Of a stretch of DNA of 64,000 nt, positions 43,994-52,753 are shown in pieces. This DNA comes from an uncultured Oscillospiraceae bacterium. Its GTDB lineage: Bacteria; Bacillota; Clostridia; Oscillospirales; Oscillospiraceae. The notes under the pieces are model-generated. The model was not told the DNA's origin. It did no database searches and saw only the letters and a list, made by a program, of their open reading frames with translations. The stretch lies in contig CAKTOK010000001.1 of assembly GCA_934589835.1 (NCBI GenBank), positions 67,007-131,006 on the forward strand. The letters run 5' to 3'. How positions within the stretch are numbered: position 1 is the stretch's first letter; each line of letters starts with the position of its first letter. The position numbers and the translations under genes were made by a program.

Positions 43994-45199
43994 CTACCCC
44001 GCCTTGGGTGCGGGGATCTGCCGCGATACGCTGAGCACAATGCCCATCTCCACCAGCTGCAAGCAAAGGGCCGTGCCGCCGTAGCTGAAGAAGGGCAGGG
44101 AGATACCGGTGGTGGGCACGAAGCCCGACACCACCGCGATGTTCAAAAAGGTCTGAAGCGCCAGATGGGTCATGATGCCCACCGCCAGCAGCGCGCCGAA
44201 CCGGTCCCGGGCGTGGAGGGCGATCCAGAAGCCCCGCAGGATCAGCAGGGCGAAGATGAGCATGATGACGCAGGCGCCGATGAGGCCCAGCTCCTCGCAC
44301 ACCACGGAGAAGATAAAGTCGTTGTACTGCTCCGGCAGATACAGGAACTTCTGGCGGCTGCGGCCCAGCCCCACGCCCAGCAGGCCGCCGGAGCCGATGG
44401 TGATCAGGCTCTGGGCCAGCTGATAGCCGTCGCCGGAGTAGTCCAGCCACGGGTCGTGCCACATGGCGATGCGGGCCGCGCCGTACTTGATGATACCCTT
44501 TTCCGCCAGCTTGATAAACAGGAAGCCCATGGCGCCCACGCCGCCGATGCCCACCGCCACCAGCCAGCCCTGAATGCCGCCCACGATCATCAGCACCGCG
44601 CCGGTGCACAGGATCAGCACCGTGCCGGACAGATGGGGCTCCAGCATCATCAGCACCGAGATAACGCCCAGCAGCGCTATGTACGGCAGGACGCCCTGCC
44701 GCCACGTCAGCATCTTCTCCTTCTTTTTGGAGATGGTGTCGGAGAAGTAGACGATGACCGCCAGCTTGGCGATCTCCGACGGCTGAAACGACAACACACC
44801 CTCCACGCCCAGCCAGCGGGTGGCGTTGTTGGCGGTGATGGCCAGCGGGTTGTGGGGGATGATGACCAGGATCAGCAGGAACAGCGCCGTGCCCACCAGA
44901 ATGCGGGAGGCGCCGCGCCAGCGCTGGTAGTTGATCTTGGCCGCCACGAACATACCCGCCAGCCCCACGGCGGCGAACAGCGCCTGCCGCTTGAAGTAGT
45001 AGGTGCCGTCGCCGGTGTCGTAGTAGGCGCGGGGGAAGCTGGCGGAGAACAGCATGATCAGGCCGACCACCGTCAGCAGCAGCGTCAGGATGAGGAAGGG
45101 CAGGTCCATGGACCCCTTGGCCGCCTGCTTGTGCTTCTGCTCCGTCCGGCGCATCCGCTCTGCCTTGGCCTTCTGAGCGCGGTATTCCTCGCGGGTCAC
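43994..45199 (-). CDS. ftsW: SEDS peptidoglycan glycosyltransferase FtsW
   Basis: A 401-residue SEDS polymerase with about ten membrane segments that polymerises lipid II at the septum with its cognate PBP. Recognisable stretches are ATRWLGVEGVLSFQPSEIAKL, given here in part as FQPSEIAKL, and QYNDFIFSVVCEELG and PFFSYGGTAL. A basic N-terminal tail (KAKAERMRRTEQKHKQ) is cytoplasmic. The GTG at 45199 is preferred because AGGAGGGAGG lies seven nt upstream; the longer open frame from 45259 reads through palindromic DNA. Confidence 0.93.
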   Translation of the reverse strand: MTREEYRAQKAKAERMRRTEQKHKQAAKGSMDLPFLILTLLLTVVGLIMLFSASFPRAYYDTGDGTYYFKRQALFAAVGLAGMFVAAKINYQRWRGASRILVGTALFLLILVIIPHNPLAITANNATRWLGVEGVLSFQPSEIAKLAVIVYFSDTISKKKEKMLTWRQGVLPYIALLGVISVLMMLEPHLSGTVLILCTGAVLMIVGGIQGWLVAVGIGGVGAMGFLFIKLAEKGIIKYGAARIAMWHDPWLDYSGDGYQLAQSLITIGSGGLLGVGLGRSRQKFLYLPEQYNDFIFSVVCEELGLIGACVIMLIFALLILRGFWIALHARDRFGALLAVGIMTHLALQTFLNIAVVSGFVPTTGISLPFFSYGGTALCLQLVEMGIVLSVSRQIPAPKAG

Positions 45200-45231
45200 G
45201 GCGCTTCCTCCCTCCTCTCCAAAATCAGGAA

Positions 45232-45288
45232 CTTCATCATGAAGCAGATCATGAAGCAAAACCGCTTCATGATGAATTCATCATGAAG
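45232..45288. repeat. Palindrome cluster in the ftsW leader
   Basis: CTTCATCATGAAG (45232-45244), ATGAAGC-N6-GCTTCAT (45251-45270), and a perfect 24-bp palindrome at 45265-45288 with half-site CTTCATGATGAA. No T run. The same words occur inside the tandem element at 12743-12781. Confidence 0.75.
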
Positions 45289-45293
45289 TATAT

Positions 45294-46292
45294 TTATGCA
45301 GCGAAACGCTGATAAACGGCAAAATATGCAATGACGCAGAAGACGGCGCTGACGATGGAGAACACCGCCACGATCTTCGTCTCCCGCCAGCCGCACATCT
45401 CAAAGTGATGGTGCAGCGGGGCCATTTTGAAAATGCGCTTGCCGTGGGTGAGCTTGAAATACGTCACCTGAAGGATGTCGGACAGCGTCTCACAGATGTA
45501 GACGATGCCCACCAGCAGCAGCACCAGCGGCATATCGTAGGCGAAGGCCAGCGCCGCCACCGCGCCGCCCAGAAACAGGGAGCCGGTGTCGCCCATGAAG
45601 ACCTTGGCGGGGTAGTGATTGTACAGCAAAAAGCCGCACAGGCCGCCGGCCATAGCGGCGGCAAACGTACCCAGCTGGGCAAAGCCCGGCCAGATCGCGG
45701 CCATGGCCGCGAAGAACACCGCCACCGGCAGCGTCACGCTGGAGCTGAGGCCGTCCAGCCCGTCGGTGATGTTGACAGCGTTGACGGTGCCCACGATGAC
45801 GAAGGCGGCAAACACCAGATATACCGGCCACGGCAGCACCAGATGGGTGTTCCAGAACGGGATATACAGATTGGGACTGAGCATCCCCTCATACCGCATG
45901 AGGCAAAGAAACGCCACGGCTGCCGCCAGCTGCAGCACAAACTTTTGCAGGGCCGTCAGGCCGGTATTCTGGTGGCGCTTCACCTTCTGGAAGTCGTCGA
46001 GATAGCCGATGAGGCCGAACACCAGCGCGAACAGATAGACGTACAGGTGGACGAATTCACCGGCCATCATCCTCCGCCAGCCCAACACCACAATGGTCAG
46101 GCCGATGCCGATAATGAACATCAGGCCGCCCATGGTGGGGGTGCCCTGCTTGGTCATGTGCCAGGCGGGGCCGATCTCCTTGATGGACTGGCCGGCCTTC
46201 AGCCGCACCAGCGCCGGTATCAGCAGCTTGCCGGCGATGGCGGTGATGAGAAAGCTGACCGCAGCCGGCAGCACGAGCTCCATGATTCCCAT
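45294..46292 (-). CDS. mraY: Phospho-N-acetylmuramoyl-pentapeptide-transferase
   Basis: A 332-residue polytopic enzyme that makes lipid I from UDP-MurNAc-pentapeptide and undecaprenyl phosphate. Signature stretches are KQGTPTMGGLMFI, the catalytic Asp pair in YLDDFQKV, NITDGLDGLSS, FMGDTGSLFLGG, and the C-terminal APLHHHFE. The ATG at 46292 follows AAGGAG. murD, often next to mraY, is absent here. Confidence 0.98.
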   Translation of the reverse strand: MGIMELVLPAAVSFLITAIAGKLLIPALVRLKAGQSIKEIGPAWHMTKQGTPTMGGLMFIIGIGLTIVVLGWRRMMAGEFVHLYVYLFALVFGLIGYLDDFQKVKRHQNTGLTALQKFVLQLAAAVAFLCLMRYEGMLSPNLYIPFWNTHLVLPWPVYLVFAAFVIVGTVNAVNITDGLDGLSSSVTLPVAVFFAAMAAIWPGFAQLGTFAAAMAGGLCGFLLYNHYPAKVFMGDTGSLFLGGAVAALAFAYDMPLVLLLVGIVYICETLSDILQVTYFKLTHGKRIFKMAPLHHHFEMCGWRETKIVAVFSIVSAVFCVIAYFAVYQRFAA

Positions 46293-46342
46293 AATGCTTC
46301 GCTCCTTCCCGCCGCGAAAAAACACGGCGGCTCTTTGATCTG

Positions 46343-47788
46343 TTAATGCTTCAGGTAGTCCGCCACGATGACCCGCTCATCCATGGGATAGTGGACGTGG
46401 TTGATCTCCTGATAGTCCTCGTGGCCCTTGCCGGCCAGCACGATAACGTCGCCGGACCGGGCGTGATCCATGGCGTAGTGGATGGCCTCCACCCGATCGG
46501 GGATGGCCACATAGGGGGTATCCGTATCCTGCATACCCGCCAGAATATCGTCGATGATCGCCTGCGGGTCCTCGGTGCGGGGATTGTCGCTGGTGACGAT
46601 AACGAAGTCCGCCAGCCGCGCGGCAATGCCGCCCATGACGGGGCGCTTTGTCTTATCCCGATCGCCGCCGCAGCCGAACAGCACCACGGTGCGGCCTCTG
46701 GCAAAGCCGTTTACCGACTCCAGCACGTTCTCCAGTGCGTCGGGCTTGTGGGAGTAGTCGTTGAGAATGGTGTAGTCCTTCCCCGGGGTGGGGATGATCT
46801 CCATGCGGCCCTTGACGCCATGGTCATGGGCCAGCGCATCGGCGCACTCGCCCAGCGGGACCCCCAAATTCCAGCAGCAGGCCATCGCGTCCAGCGCGTT
46901 GTACACGGTGAACTGGGCGGGGATGTCCACGTGGACGTGGGCCCAGTCGGTGTCGGCCTCGGCGTCGAAATCCACGCTGCCGGCGTGGAGCTGAACGGAC
47001 TTGGCCTTCAGGTCGGCGTCGCCGCGGATGGCGTAGGAGAACAGGCGGGGGCATTGGGCGTGGGCCAGCAGCCGCTGGCGCCACGGGTCGTCGGCGTTGT
47101 ACACGCCGATATCGCAGCGATCAAACAGGATGGCCTTGGCGTTGCAGTAGGCCTCCATGGTGCGGTGGAAGTCCAGATGGTCCTGACTGAGATTGGTGAA
47201 GACGCCCACGGCGAAGCGCACGCCGTAGACGCGGTCCAGCACCAGCGCGTGGGAGGAGACCTCCATGACCACGTGGGTGCAGCCGGCGTCGGACATCTGG
47301 CGGAACAGCCTTTGCAGCTCGAAGGACTCCGGCGTGGTGCGCTCCGTGGGGAGCGCCTGCCGGCCGATCATGTTCTGGATGGTGCCGATGAGGCCTACCT
47401 TGGCGCCGGCCTTCTGCTCGAGAATGCTCTTGATGAGGTAGGTGGAGGTGGTCTTGCCGCTGGTGCCGGTAACGCCGATCATGGTCATCTCCCGGGAGGG
47501 GTGATCGAACCAGCTGCAGGCGATGACCGCCAGCGCCCGGCGGGAATCCTCCACGATCACGTAGGGAATCTCACATTCCGGTGCACGCTGGCATACAACG
47601 CACACGGCCCCCTTGTCCCGGGCCATGGGGATAAATCTGTGACCGTCCGTCTCCGCGCCGGCGATGGCCACGAACAGGCCGCCGGACTGGGTCTGGCGGG
47701 AGTCGTAGCTGACGTCGGTGATATCGGCGTCCAGATCGGCGTGGACCTCCAGCAGGGGCAGGTCCTTGAGCACATCGCTGAGCTTCAT
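46343..47788 (-). CDS. murE: UDP-MurNAc-L-Ala-D-Glu--2,6-diaminopimelate ligase
   Basis: A 481-residue Mur ligase. The ATP loop is GVTGTSGKTTSTYL, and the substrate motif is TSDNPRTEDP; the Asp-Asn-Pro-Arg sequence indicates the meso-diaminopimelate enzyme rather than the lysine type. The final domain ends AGKGHEDYQEIN. The start at 47788 follows AAAGGAG. murF, which normally follows, is missing at this site. Confidence 0.96.
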   Translation of the reverse strand: MKLSDVLKDLPLLEVHADLDADITDVSYDSRQTQSGGLFVAIAGAETDGHRFIPMARDKGAVCVVCQRAPECEIPYVIVEDSRRALAVIACSWFDHPSREMTMIGVTGTSGKTTSTYLIKSILEQKAGAKVGLIGTIQNMIGRQALPTERTTPESFELQRLFRQMSDAGCTHVVMEVSSHALVLDRVYGVRFAVGVFTNLSQDHLDFHRTMEAYCNAKAILFDRCDIGVYNADDPWRQRLLAHAQCPRLFSYAIRGDADLKAKSVQLHAGSVDFDAEADTDWAHVHVDIPAQFTVYNALDAMACCWNLGVPLGECADALAHDHGVKGRMEIIPTPGKDYTILNDYSHKPDALENVLESVNGFARGRTVVLFGCGGDRDKTKRPVMGGIAARLADFVIVTSDNPRTEDPQAIIDDILAGMQDTDTPYVAIPDRVEAIHYAMDHARSGDVIVLAGKGHEDYQEINHVHYPMDERVIVADYLKH

Positions 47789-47820
47789 GGGAATGATCTC
47801 CTTTGCTTTCATTTTGCTCT

Positions 47821-47830
47821 ATTATAGCAG
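47821..47830 (-). promoter_or_regulatory. Extended -10 promoter before murE
   Basis: On the - strand TGC-TATAAT (TATAAT at 47826-47821). It could give an internal transcript from murE onward; no clear -35. Confidence 0.45.
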
Positions 47831-47887
47831 GCAGGAAACCCGCAGAAAAGGGGATTCTGTGCGTTCCGCTGCGAAGATCGTGCGTTT

Positions 47888-50137
47888 TTAGTCGGTAACG
47901 GAGGTGTCGCCCAGCTGGACGGTAATGACCGTGCCGGCATCCACCTCTGTGCCCTCCTCAATGGACTGGGACAGGACGCGGATGGAGGTGGACTCGCTGC
48001 CGGTGGTGCCGGAGAAGCGGATGAACAGGCCCGCGCCGGTAGCGGCGGTGTTGGCCTCGGCGGGAGTCTTGCCGATGAGATGGGGCACCTTGCATTTGGC
48101 AGTGGATTTGTCGGCGCCGGCGTACAGGATGACGGCGGACTTGCCGGGGATGATGGCGCCGCCGGCGGGGGTCTGGTCCGTGACCGTCTCGCCGTCGCCT
48201 GTTACCTTGCAGCTGAGGCCGCGCTCGGTCAGCTTGCTCTTGGCCTCCTCCACGGACATCCCGATCACATTGGGCACGGGGGTGTCCATGCCCAGCAGCT
48301 CCTCGGCGGAGTAGCTTGGCTCCACACCCAGATAGGGCAGGACCTCGGCCATGATGGAGCTGGCGGTGGGGGCCACCATGTTGCCGCCGGAGACGTAGGT
48401 GCCGGTGGTGCGGCTGGGGGTATCCATGGTCAGGAGCATGATGACCTGCGGATCGTCGGCCGGCGCGAAGCACAGGAAGGACACCACCACGTCGCCGGTC
48501 TGGCCCTTATCGGCCGTGCCGGTCTTGCCGCCGATGCGGTAGCCGGCCACCTGACCGTTCTTGCCGGTACCGCTGGCCACCACATATTCCAGACACTCCC
48601 GCACGGTGGCGGAGGTCTCCTCGCTGATGACCTGACGGATGGGGGTGCTGTCGTGCTGATAGGTGACGGCACCGTTGGAGTCGGTGATGCGCTCCACCAG
48701 ATAGGGGCTGCGAAGGTAGCCGCCGTTGATGCAGGCGGCCTGGGCCGTAATGAGGGAGATGGGAGTGACGTTGAAGTTCTGGCCGAAGGCGTAGCAGGCC
48801 AGATCCAGCTGGGTAAAGCTGGCGGGATCGGCGAAGATGCCGGTGGCCTCGCCGCCCAGATCGATGCCGGTGGAGTCCATGAGGCCGAAGGACTTCATAT
48901 ACTCGTAGAACTTGGTATTGCCCAGCTTCAGACCATAGGAGATGAAGGCGGGGTTGCAGGAGTTCCCCACGGACTGCACCAGCGTCTGGAGGCCGTGGCC
49001 GGCCTTGTTGGAGCAGTGGATGGTGTAGCCGGAGATCTTCACGGAGCCCTCGCAGTTGGCGGTGGTATTCATGTCGATGACGCCCTCCTCCAGCGCGGAG
49101 GCCAGCGTCAGGATCTTGAAGGTGGAGCCGGGCTCATAGGTGTCGTTCAGCGCCTTGTTGCGCCACTGAAGCAGCTGCATCTCCGCCAGCGTGCTCTCGC
49201 CTCGCTCGATGCGCTCCCGCAGGGTCTGGTCCTGCACGGCGGCGAAGTCGTTGAGGTCGTAGTTGGGGTAGGAGGCCATGGCCAGAATGCCGCCGGTCTT
49301 CACGTCCATGATGATGCCGGAGGCGCCGTTGGCAGCGGAGAACTTATCCGACATGGATTCCAGACCCTTTTCCAGATAGTACTGGATGGTGGCGTCCAGC
49401 GTCAGGGTCAGGTCGCTGCCGTTCTGGGCGGCGAAATACTGCTCGTAGGCGTACATCATGTCGTTGCCTGCATTGTCCTTGGCGGAGACCACAAGGCCGC
49501 TCTGGCCCTCCAGCTGGTCCTCGTAGCGGGCCTCCAGCCCGTACAGGCCGGTGTTGTCATCGCCCACGAAGCCGATGACGTGGGACGCCAGGGAGCCGTA
49601 GGGGTAATAGCGCTTGGCGTCGGCCACCAGATGGACGCCCACGATCTTGTTCTCCGTGATGTAGGCGCGGACGGCGGAGGCCGTCTCCTCCTCGGCACGG
49701 AGCTTGATGACCTCGTACTGGGACTTGGTGTTGTCCATGCGCTTGCGAATGGAGGCGGCGTCGCTGCCTAAAATCTCGGCAAGGCCGGCGGCCAGCGAGT
49801 CCTTGGTCCAGGAGACGGGGTTTTCCGTATCGTTCACGGCTCTGTCGATCTCCAGCGGGGAGAGGATGATGGTCTCGGCGCTGGCAGAGATGGCCATGAT
49901 GTTGCCGCTGCGGTCATAGATGGTGCCGCGGGAGGCGGTGACCACCGTGCGGCGGGTCTGCTGGTTCACCGCCTTGCTTTGCAGCTCCTCGTGGCGGATG
50001 ATCTGCAGGTCGAACAGCTGGAAGAACAGCAGCACGAACATACCGATGCCCATCATGAGCATCAGCACGAAGGAGCGGGTCTGGATGACCCGATTGGCAC
50101 GGCGGATATTTTCATCTTTGCGGTTGGGATTTGACAC
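47888..50137 (-). CDS. Class B penicillin-binding protein (FtsI/SpoVD type) with two PASTA domains
   Basis: A 749-residue transpeptidase. A membrane anchor near residues 22-45 is followed by the PBP dimerisation domain (TASRGTIYDRSGNIMA). In the transpeptidase domain Ser338 is in EPGSTFKIL, SVGNSCNPAF gives SxN, and GGKTGTADKG gives KTG. Two PASTA domains end the chain (GMSVEEAKSKL and LIGKTPAEANT). It is the FtsW partner. PASTA-bearing dcw PBPs include both PBP2x-like and SpoVD proteins, so I cannot separate vegetative from sporulation function. The GTG at 50137 follows GGAGG. Confidence 0.95.
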   Translation of the reverse strand: MSNPNRKDENIRRANRVIQTRSFVLMLMMGIGMFVLLFFQLFDLQIIRHEELQSKAVNQQTRRTVVTASRGTIYDRSGNIMAISASAETIILSPLEIDRAVNDTENPVSWTKDSLAAGLAEILGSDAASIRKRMDNTKSQYEVIKLRAEEETASAVRAYITENKIVGVHLVADAKRYYPYGSLASHVIGFVGDDNTGLYGLEARYEDQLEGQSGLVVSAKDNAGNDMMYAYEQYFAAQNGSDLTLTLDATIQYYLEKGLESMSDKFSAANGASGIIMDVKTGGILAMASYPNYDLNDFAAVQDQTLRERIERGESTLAEMQLLQWRNKALNDTYEPGSTFKILTLASALEEGVIDMNTTANCEGSVKISGYTIHCSNKAGHGLQTLVQSVGNSCNPAFISYGLKLGNTKFYEYMKSFGLMDSTGIDLGGEATGIFADPASFTQLDLACYAFGQNFNVTPISLITAQAACINGGYLRSPYLVERITDSNGAVTYQHDSTPIRQVISEETSATVRECLEYVVASGTGKNGQVAGYRIGGKTGTADKGQTGDVVVSFLCFAPADDPQVIMLLTMDTPSRTTGTYVSGGNMVAPTASSIMAEVLPYLGVEPSYSAEELLGMDTPVPNVIGMSVEEAKSKLTERGLSCKVTGDGETVTDQTPAGGAIIPGKSAVILYAGADKSTAKCKVPHLIGKTPAEANTAATGAGLFIRFSGTTGSESTSIRVLSQSIEEGTEVDAGTVITVQLGDTSVTD

Positions 50138-50259
50138 GTTCTCTGCCTCCGGAAGCAAGGGCCGGCTCGGGGCCGCCGATGCCGGTCGAGTGGTTGAATG
50201 CCAAGCAAGGAGCAAGAAGTCGCCTTCTTACTCCTTACTGCCTCATGATATGGCCGCTG

Positions 50260-50799
50260 TCAGCGGAAATATTCCAGCACATAGTCCCAGCCGCGCTCTG
50301 CCTTGTCCAGCAGGCCGCCCAGCGCGGCGCTGCGCTCGGCCTTGTAGAGGGTGACGCTGTCGTCACCGGACAGGTCGATGTACTGGATCTGGCCGCTGGA
50401 GGGCTTGGACATACCGGCCGCCTCGGCGGCTGCCTTGACGGTGGCCAGATCGAAGGTCTTCTCATACTCGGTCAGCAGCGCCACGTGCTGCTCGTCCACA
50501 TCCTCGATCTCACGCTTGATGGCGGAGACGCTGCCGGATACATCGGTGAGGGTGACGTAGCCCAGCATCAGGACCACCACCATGGCCAGCAGGACCACGG
50601 TGCCGAGGACCACCAGAGGGGAGGGGCGGGCCGCCGTGCGGGTCTGGGGGACGCGGCGGGGAAGAGGCTGCTCCTGCGGGGCGGACGGCTGCTTCTGGGG
50701 CAGCTTGCCGGCCTCCTCCAGCTGGCGTTCCCGTACCAGGGCGTCCAGATCGTATGCCAGATTGCCGTAGACGGCGTTCTTTTGATAGGAATTTGCCAA
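50260..50799 (-). CDS. ftsL: FtsL-like divisome protein
   Basis: A 179-residue bitopic protein between rsmH and the PBP gene, the position of ftsL. A cytoplasmic Pro/Gln-rich N-terminus precedes one membrane span (about 60-84), then a short coiled coil (SGSVSAIKREIEDVDEQHVALL). A C-terminal extension follows. Sequence conservation is low, as usual for FtsL; assignment rests on topology and position. The start is TTG at 50799 with GAGGAG about ten nt upstream. Confidence 0.78.
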   Translation of the reverse strand: MANSYQKNAVYGNLAYDLDALVRERQLEEAGKLPQKQPSAPQEQPLPRRVPQTRTAARPSPLVVLGTVVLLAMVVVLMLGYVTLTDVSGSVSAIKREIEDVDEQHVALLTEYEKTFDLATVKAAAEAAGMSKPSSGQIQYIDLSGDDSVTLYKAERSAALGGLLDKAERGWDYVLEYFR

Positions 50800-50838
50800 G
50801 GGACGGTCACTCCTCTCCGATAGGATCAGCGCGCTGTG

Positions 50839-51798
50839 TCAGAGCTTTTCCGCCACGCGCAGCTTGGCGCTGCGGGCGCGCGGGTTTTCGGCCAGCTCGG
50901 CCTCGCCGGATACGATGGGCTTACGGCTGACCAGCCGCAGCTTCGGCGTCTTGCCGCAGACGCAGACGGGGAAATTGGGGGGGCAGGTGCAGCCGGTGGC
51001 CAGCTCCTGCAGGGTCCTTTTGATGATGCGGTCCTCCAGCGAATGGAAGGAGATCACCGCCAACCGGCCGCCTGCGTTCAGGTGGGCCACGGCGGCGTCC
51101 AGCATGGGGGGCAGGGCGTCCAGCTCGCCGTTGACGGCGATGCGGATGGCCTGAAAGCTGCGCTTGGCGGGGTGCTGCTTCTCCCGCAGGGCGGCGGGCG
51201 GCATGGCGGACTTGATGATATCCACCAGCTGGAGCGTCGTCTCGATAGGGGCCTGCTCCCGCGCCTGCGTGATACGGCGGGCGATGGCGGGGGCGCAGCG
51301 CTCCTCGCCGTAGTCGTACAGAATGCGGCGCAGCTCCTCGTAGGACCAGCCGTTTACCACATCGCGGGCCGTGAGAGGCGCGGTGCGGTCCATACGCATA
51401 TCCAGCGGGGCGTCGTGCATATAGGAGAAGCCCCGCGCCGCGTCGTCCAGCTGGGGGGAGGAGACGCCCAGATCGAAGAGCATCCCGTCCGCGCCGGGGA
51501 TATGGAGCTCGGCGAGGATGTCGCCGATGCGGTCAAAATTGCTGTGGACCAGCGTGACACGGTCCAGATAGGGGGCCAGACGCTCCCGGGCGGCGTCGAT
51601 GGCGGTCTGATCCCGGTCGATGCCGATGAGCCGCCCGCCGGCAGTCAGGCGGCGGACGATCTCCAGCGAGTGGCCGGCGCGGCCCAGCGTGCCGTCCACA
51701 TAGACGCCGTCGGGACGGATGGCCAGCGCGTCCAGACATTCGTGAAGGAGGACCGGCCTGTGGCCGTAGTCCTTTTCCATGGGGGTGCGGTCAGCCAT
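50839..51798 (-). CDS. rsmH: 16S rRNA (cytosine1402-N4)-methyltransferase
   Basis: A 319-residue MraW/RsmH enzyme. It has the N-terminal HRPVLLHECLDALAIRPDGVYVDGTLG, shown by HRPVLLHECLDAL and VYVDGTLGRAGHS (SAM site), and FDLGVSSPQLDDAARGFSY. Near the C-terminus VISFHSLEDRIIK is highly conserved. The start at 51798 overlaps the mraZ end region by a few bases of spacing; the ATG at 51780 is an alternative. Confidence 0.97.
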   Translation of the reverse strand: MADRTPMEKDYGHRPVLLHECLDALAIRPDGVYVDGTLGRAGHSLEIVRRLTAGGRLIGIDRDQTAIDAARERLAPYLDRVTLVHSNFDRIGDILAELHIPGADGMLFDLGVSSPQLDDAARGFSYMHDAPLDMRMDRTAPLTARDVVNGWSYEELRRILYDYGEERCAPAIARRITQAREQAPIETTLQLVDIIKSAMPPAALREKQHPAKRSFQAIRIAVNGELDALPPMLDAAVAHLNAGGRLAVISFHSLEDRIIKRTLQELATGCTCPPNFPVCVCGKTPKLRLVSRKPIVSGEAELAENPRARSAKLRVAEKL

Positions 51799-51801
51799 GG
51801 C

Positions 51802-52218
51802 TCACAGCCCCATTTCTGCCATGGCCTGCTCCAGCGCGCCGGAGGAGAAGGCCTCGTTCTCGATGGCGGCCCAGCGCTCGGCGCTCCAGATTTCGGCACG
51901 GTCGAAGCTGCCCACCACCACCACCTCGCGGGTCAGGCCCGCGTACTCCCGCAGCTTGGCGGGGATGAGGATACGGCCCTGAGAGTCCGGCTCGCAGTCC
52001 GCCGCGTAGGCGAACAGGGCGCGGAGCTTCTTGACCTCGTTGTAGGACAGCTCCTTCAGGCGGGCCATGAAGGCGGCCCAGCTCTCGTCGGAGTAGACGG
52101 AAAGGCAGTGATCCTGCCCCACGGTGACGTGGAACGTCTGGCCCAGCTCCTTGCGGAGGGAGGCGGGAATGAACAGGCGGCCCTTGGCGTCGATATTGTG
52201 TGCGAACTGACCGGTCAT
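51802..52218 (-). CDS. mraZ: Transcriptional regulator MraZ
   Basis: A 138-residue AbrB-like protein with two DxxxR motifs: NIDAKGRLFIPASLR and EPDSQGRILIPAKLR. It binds repeats in its own promoter region and regulates the dcw operon. The ATG at 52218 follows GAGAGGAGG. First gene of the operon. Confidence 0.97.
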   Translation of the reverse strand: MTGQFAHNIDAKGRLFIPASLRKELGQTFHVTVGQDHCLSVYSDESWAAFMARLKELSYNEVKKLRALFAYAADCEPDSQGRILIPAKLREYAGLTREVVVVGSFDRAEIWSAERWAAIENEAFSSGALEQAMAEMGL

Positions 52219-52276
52219 AGGGCCGCCTCCTCTCGTGTAAAAAATCAGGGTGAAGCGGGAAAACCGTGGGATGATT

Positions 52277-52313
52277 CCCCACAAATGGGGGCACTACCCC
52301 CACAATTCACCAC
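52277..52313 (-). promoter_or_regulatory. MraZ-box candidates in the dcw leader
   Basis: On the - strand GTGGTG (52313-52308), GTGGGG (52303-52298) and GTGGGG (52282-52277), at 10- and 21-bp spacing, so on one helix face. They lie just downstream of the -10. Confidence 0.65.
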
Positions 52314-52323
52314 TCACGAGGCT

Positions 52324-52352
52324 AGTATACATAATCCTTTATGGAAATGCAA
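52324..52352 (-). promoter_or_regulatory. Sigma-A promoter of the dcw operon
   Basis: On the - strand TTGCAT (52352-52347), 17 bp, TATACT (52329-52324), about 105 nt before mraZ. Confidence 0.82.
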
Positions 52353-52450
52353 GAAGAAGTTTCCCCCGAAAGAGGCCGCAAAAGCGGTAATTTTTCCCAG
52401 AAAACAGAGGAAAACACGATGTTCTTAAAACGAATGTTCGATGGCGCAGG

Positions 52451-52500
52451 GTACAAAAAACCGGCAGACACAATATTTTGTGTCTGCCGGTTTTTTGTAC
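52451..52500. terminator. Long perfect bidirectional terminator
   Basis: Perfect 23-bp arms (left arm begins GTACAAAAAACCGG, right arm ends CCGGTTTTTTGTAC) with loop TATT. It insulates the dcw promoter from the operon ending at 52754. Confidence 0.9.
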
Positions 52501-52753
52501 CACAAGATGTTATTTGCTTGTGTAAAGTGTAGAAATGCAAGTGAAAAATTTATCGATTTTGAACAAATGCAGCAGAGGCGCCGCAGGGCGGCGTTCCATC
52601 GCGCCGGAACGGCTGTTTCCGGCGCAGGGGCTGGAGTGGGGACGGCGCGGAAACGCGGCGGCAGGGACGCTGCCGGCGCAGTGCGGGGAAGGGGGCAACG
52701 GCGCGGCTGCTTGGGGGGATAACGCAGGGGGAGGCGGTCCGGCGCGGCGGATA
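52501..52753. other. Intergenic region, no gene seen
   Basis: The first ~65 nt are AT-rich, the rest is very GC-rich with stable inverted repeats such as GCGCCGGAA (52601-52609) with TTCCGGCGC (52617-52625) and CGCCGC-AGG-GCGGCG just before it. No ribosome binding site with a plausible reading frame and no RNA family recognised. Confidence 0.5.

Noticed and set aside
45232-45288. Terminator in the mraY-ftsW gap
   Set aside because: The palindromes are AT-balanced, have no T run on either strand and lie inside a cluster that should be cotranscribed.
52501-52753. RNase P RNA, SRP RNA or tmRNA in the GC-rich gap
   Set aside because: None of their conserved core sequences could be found on either strand.
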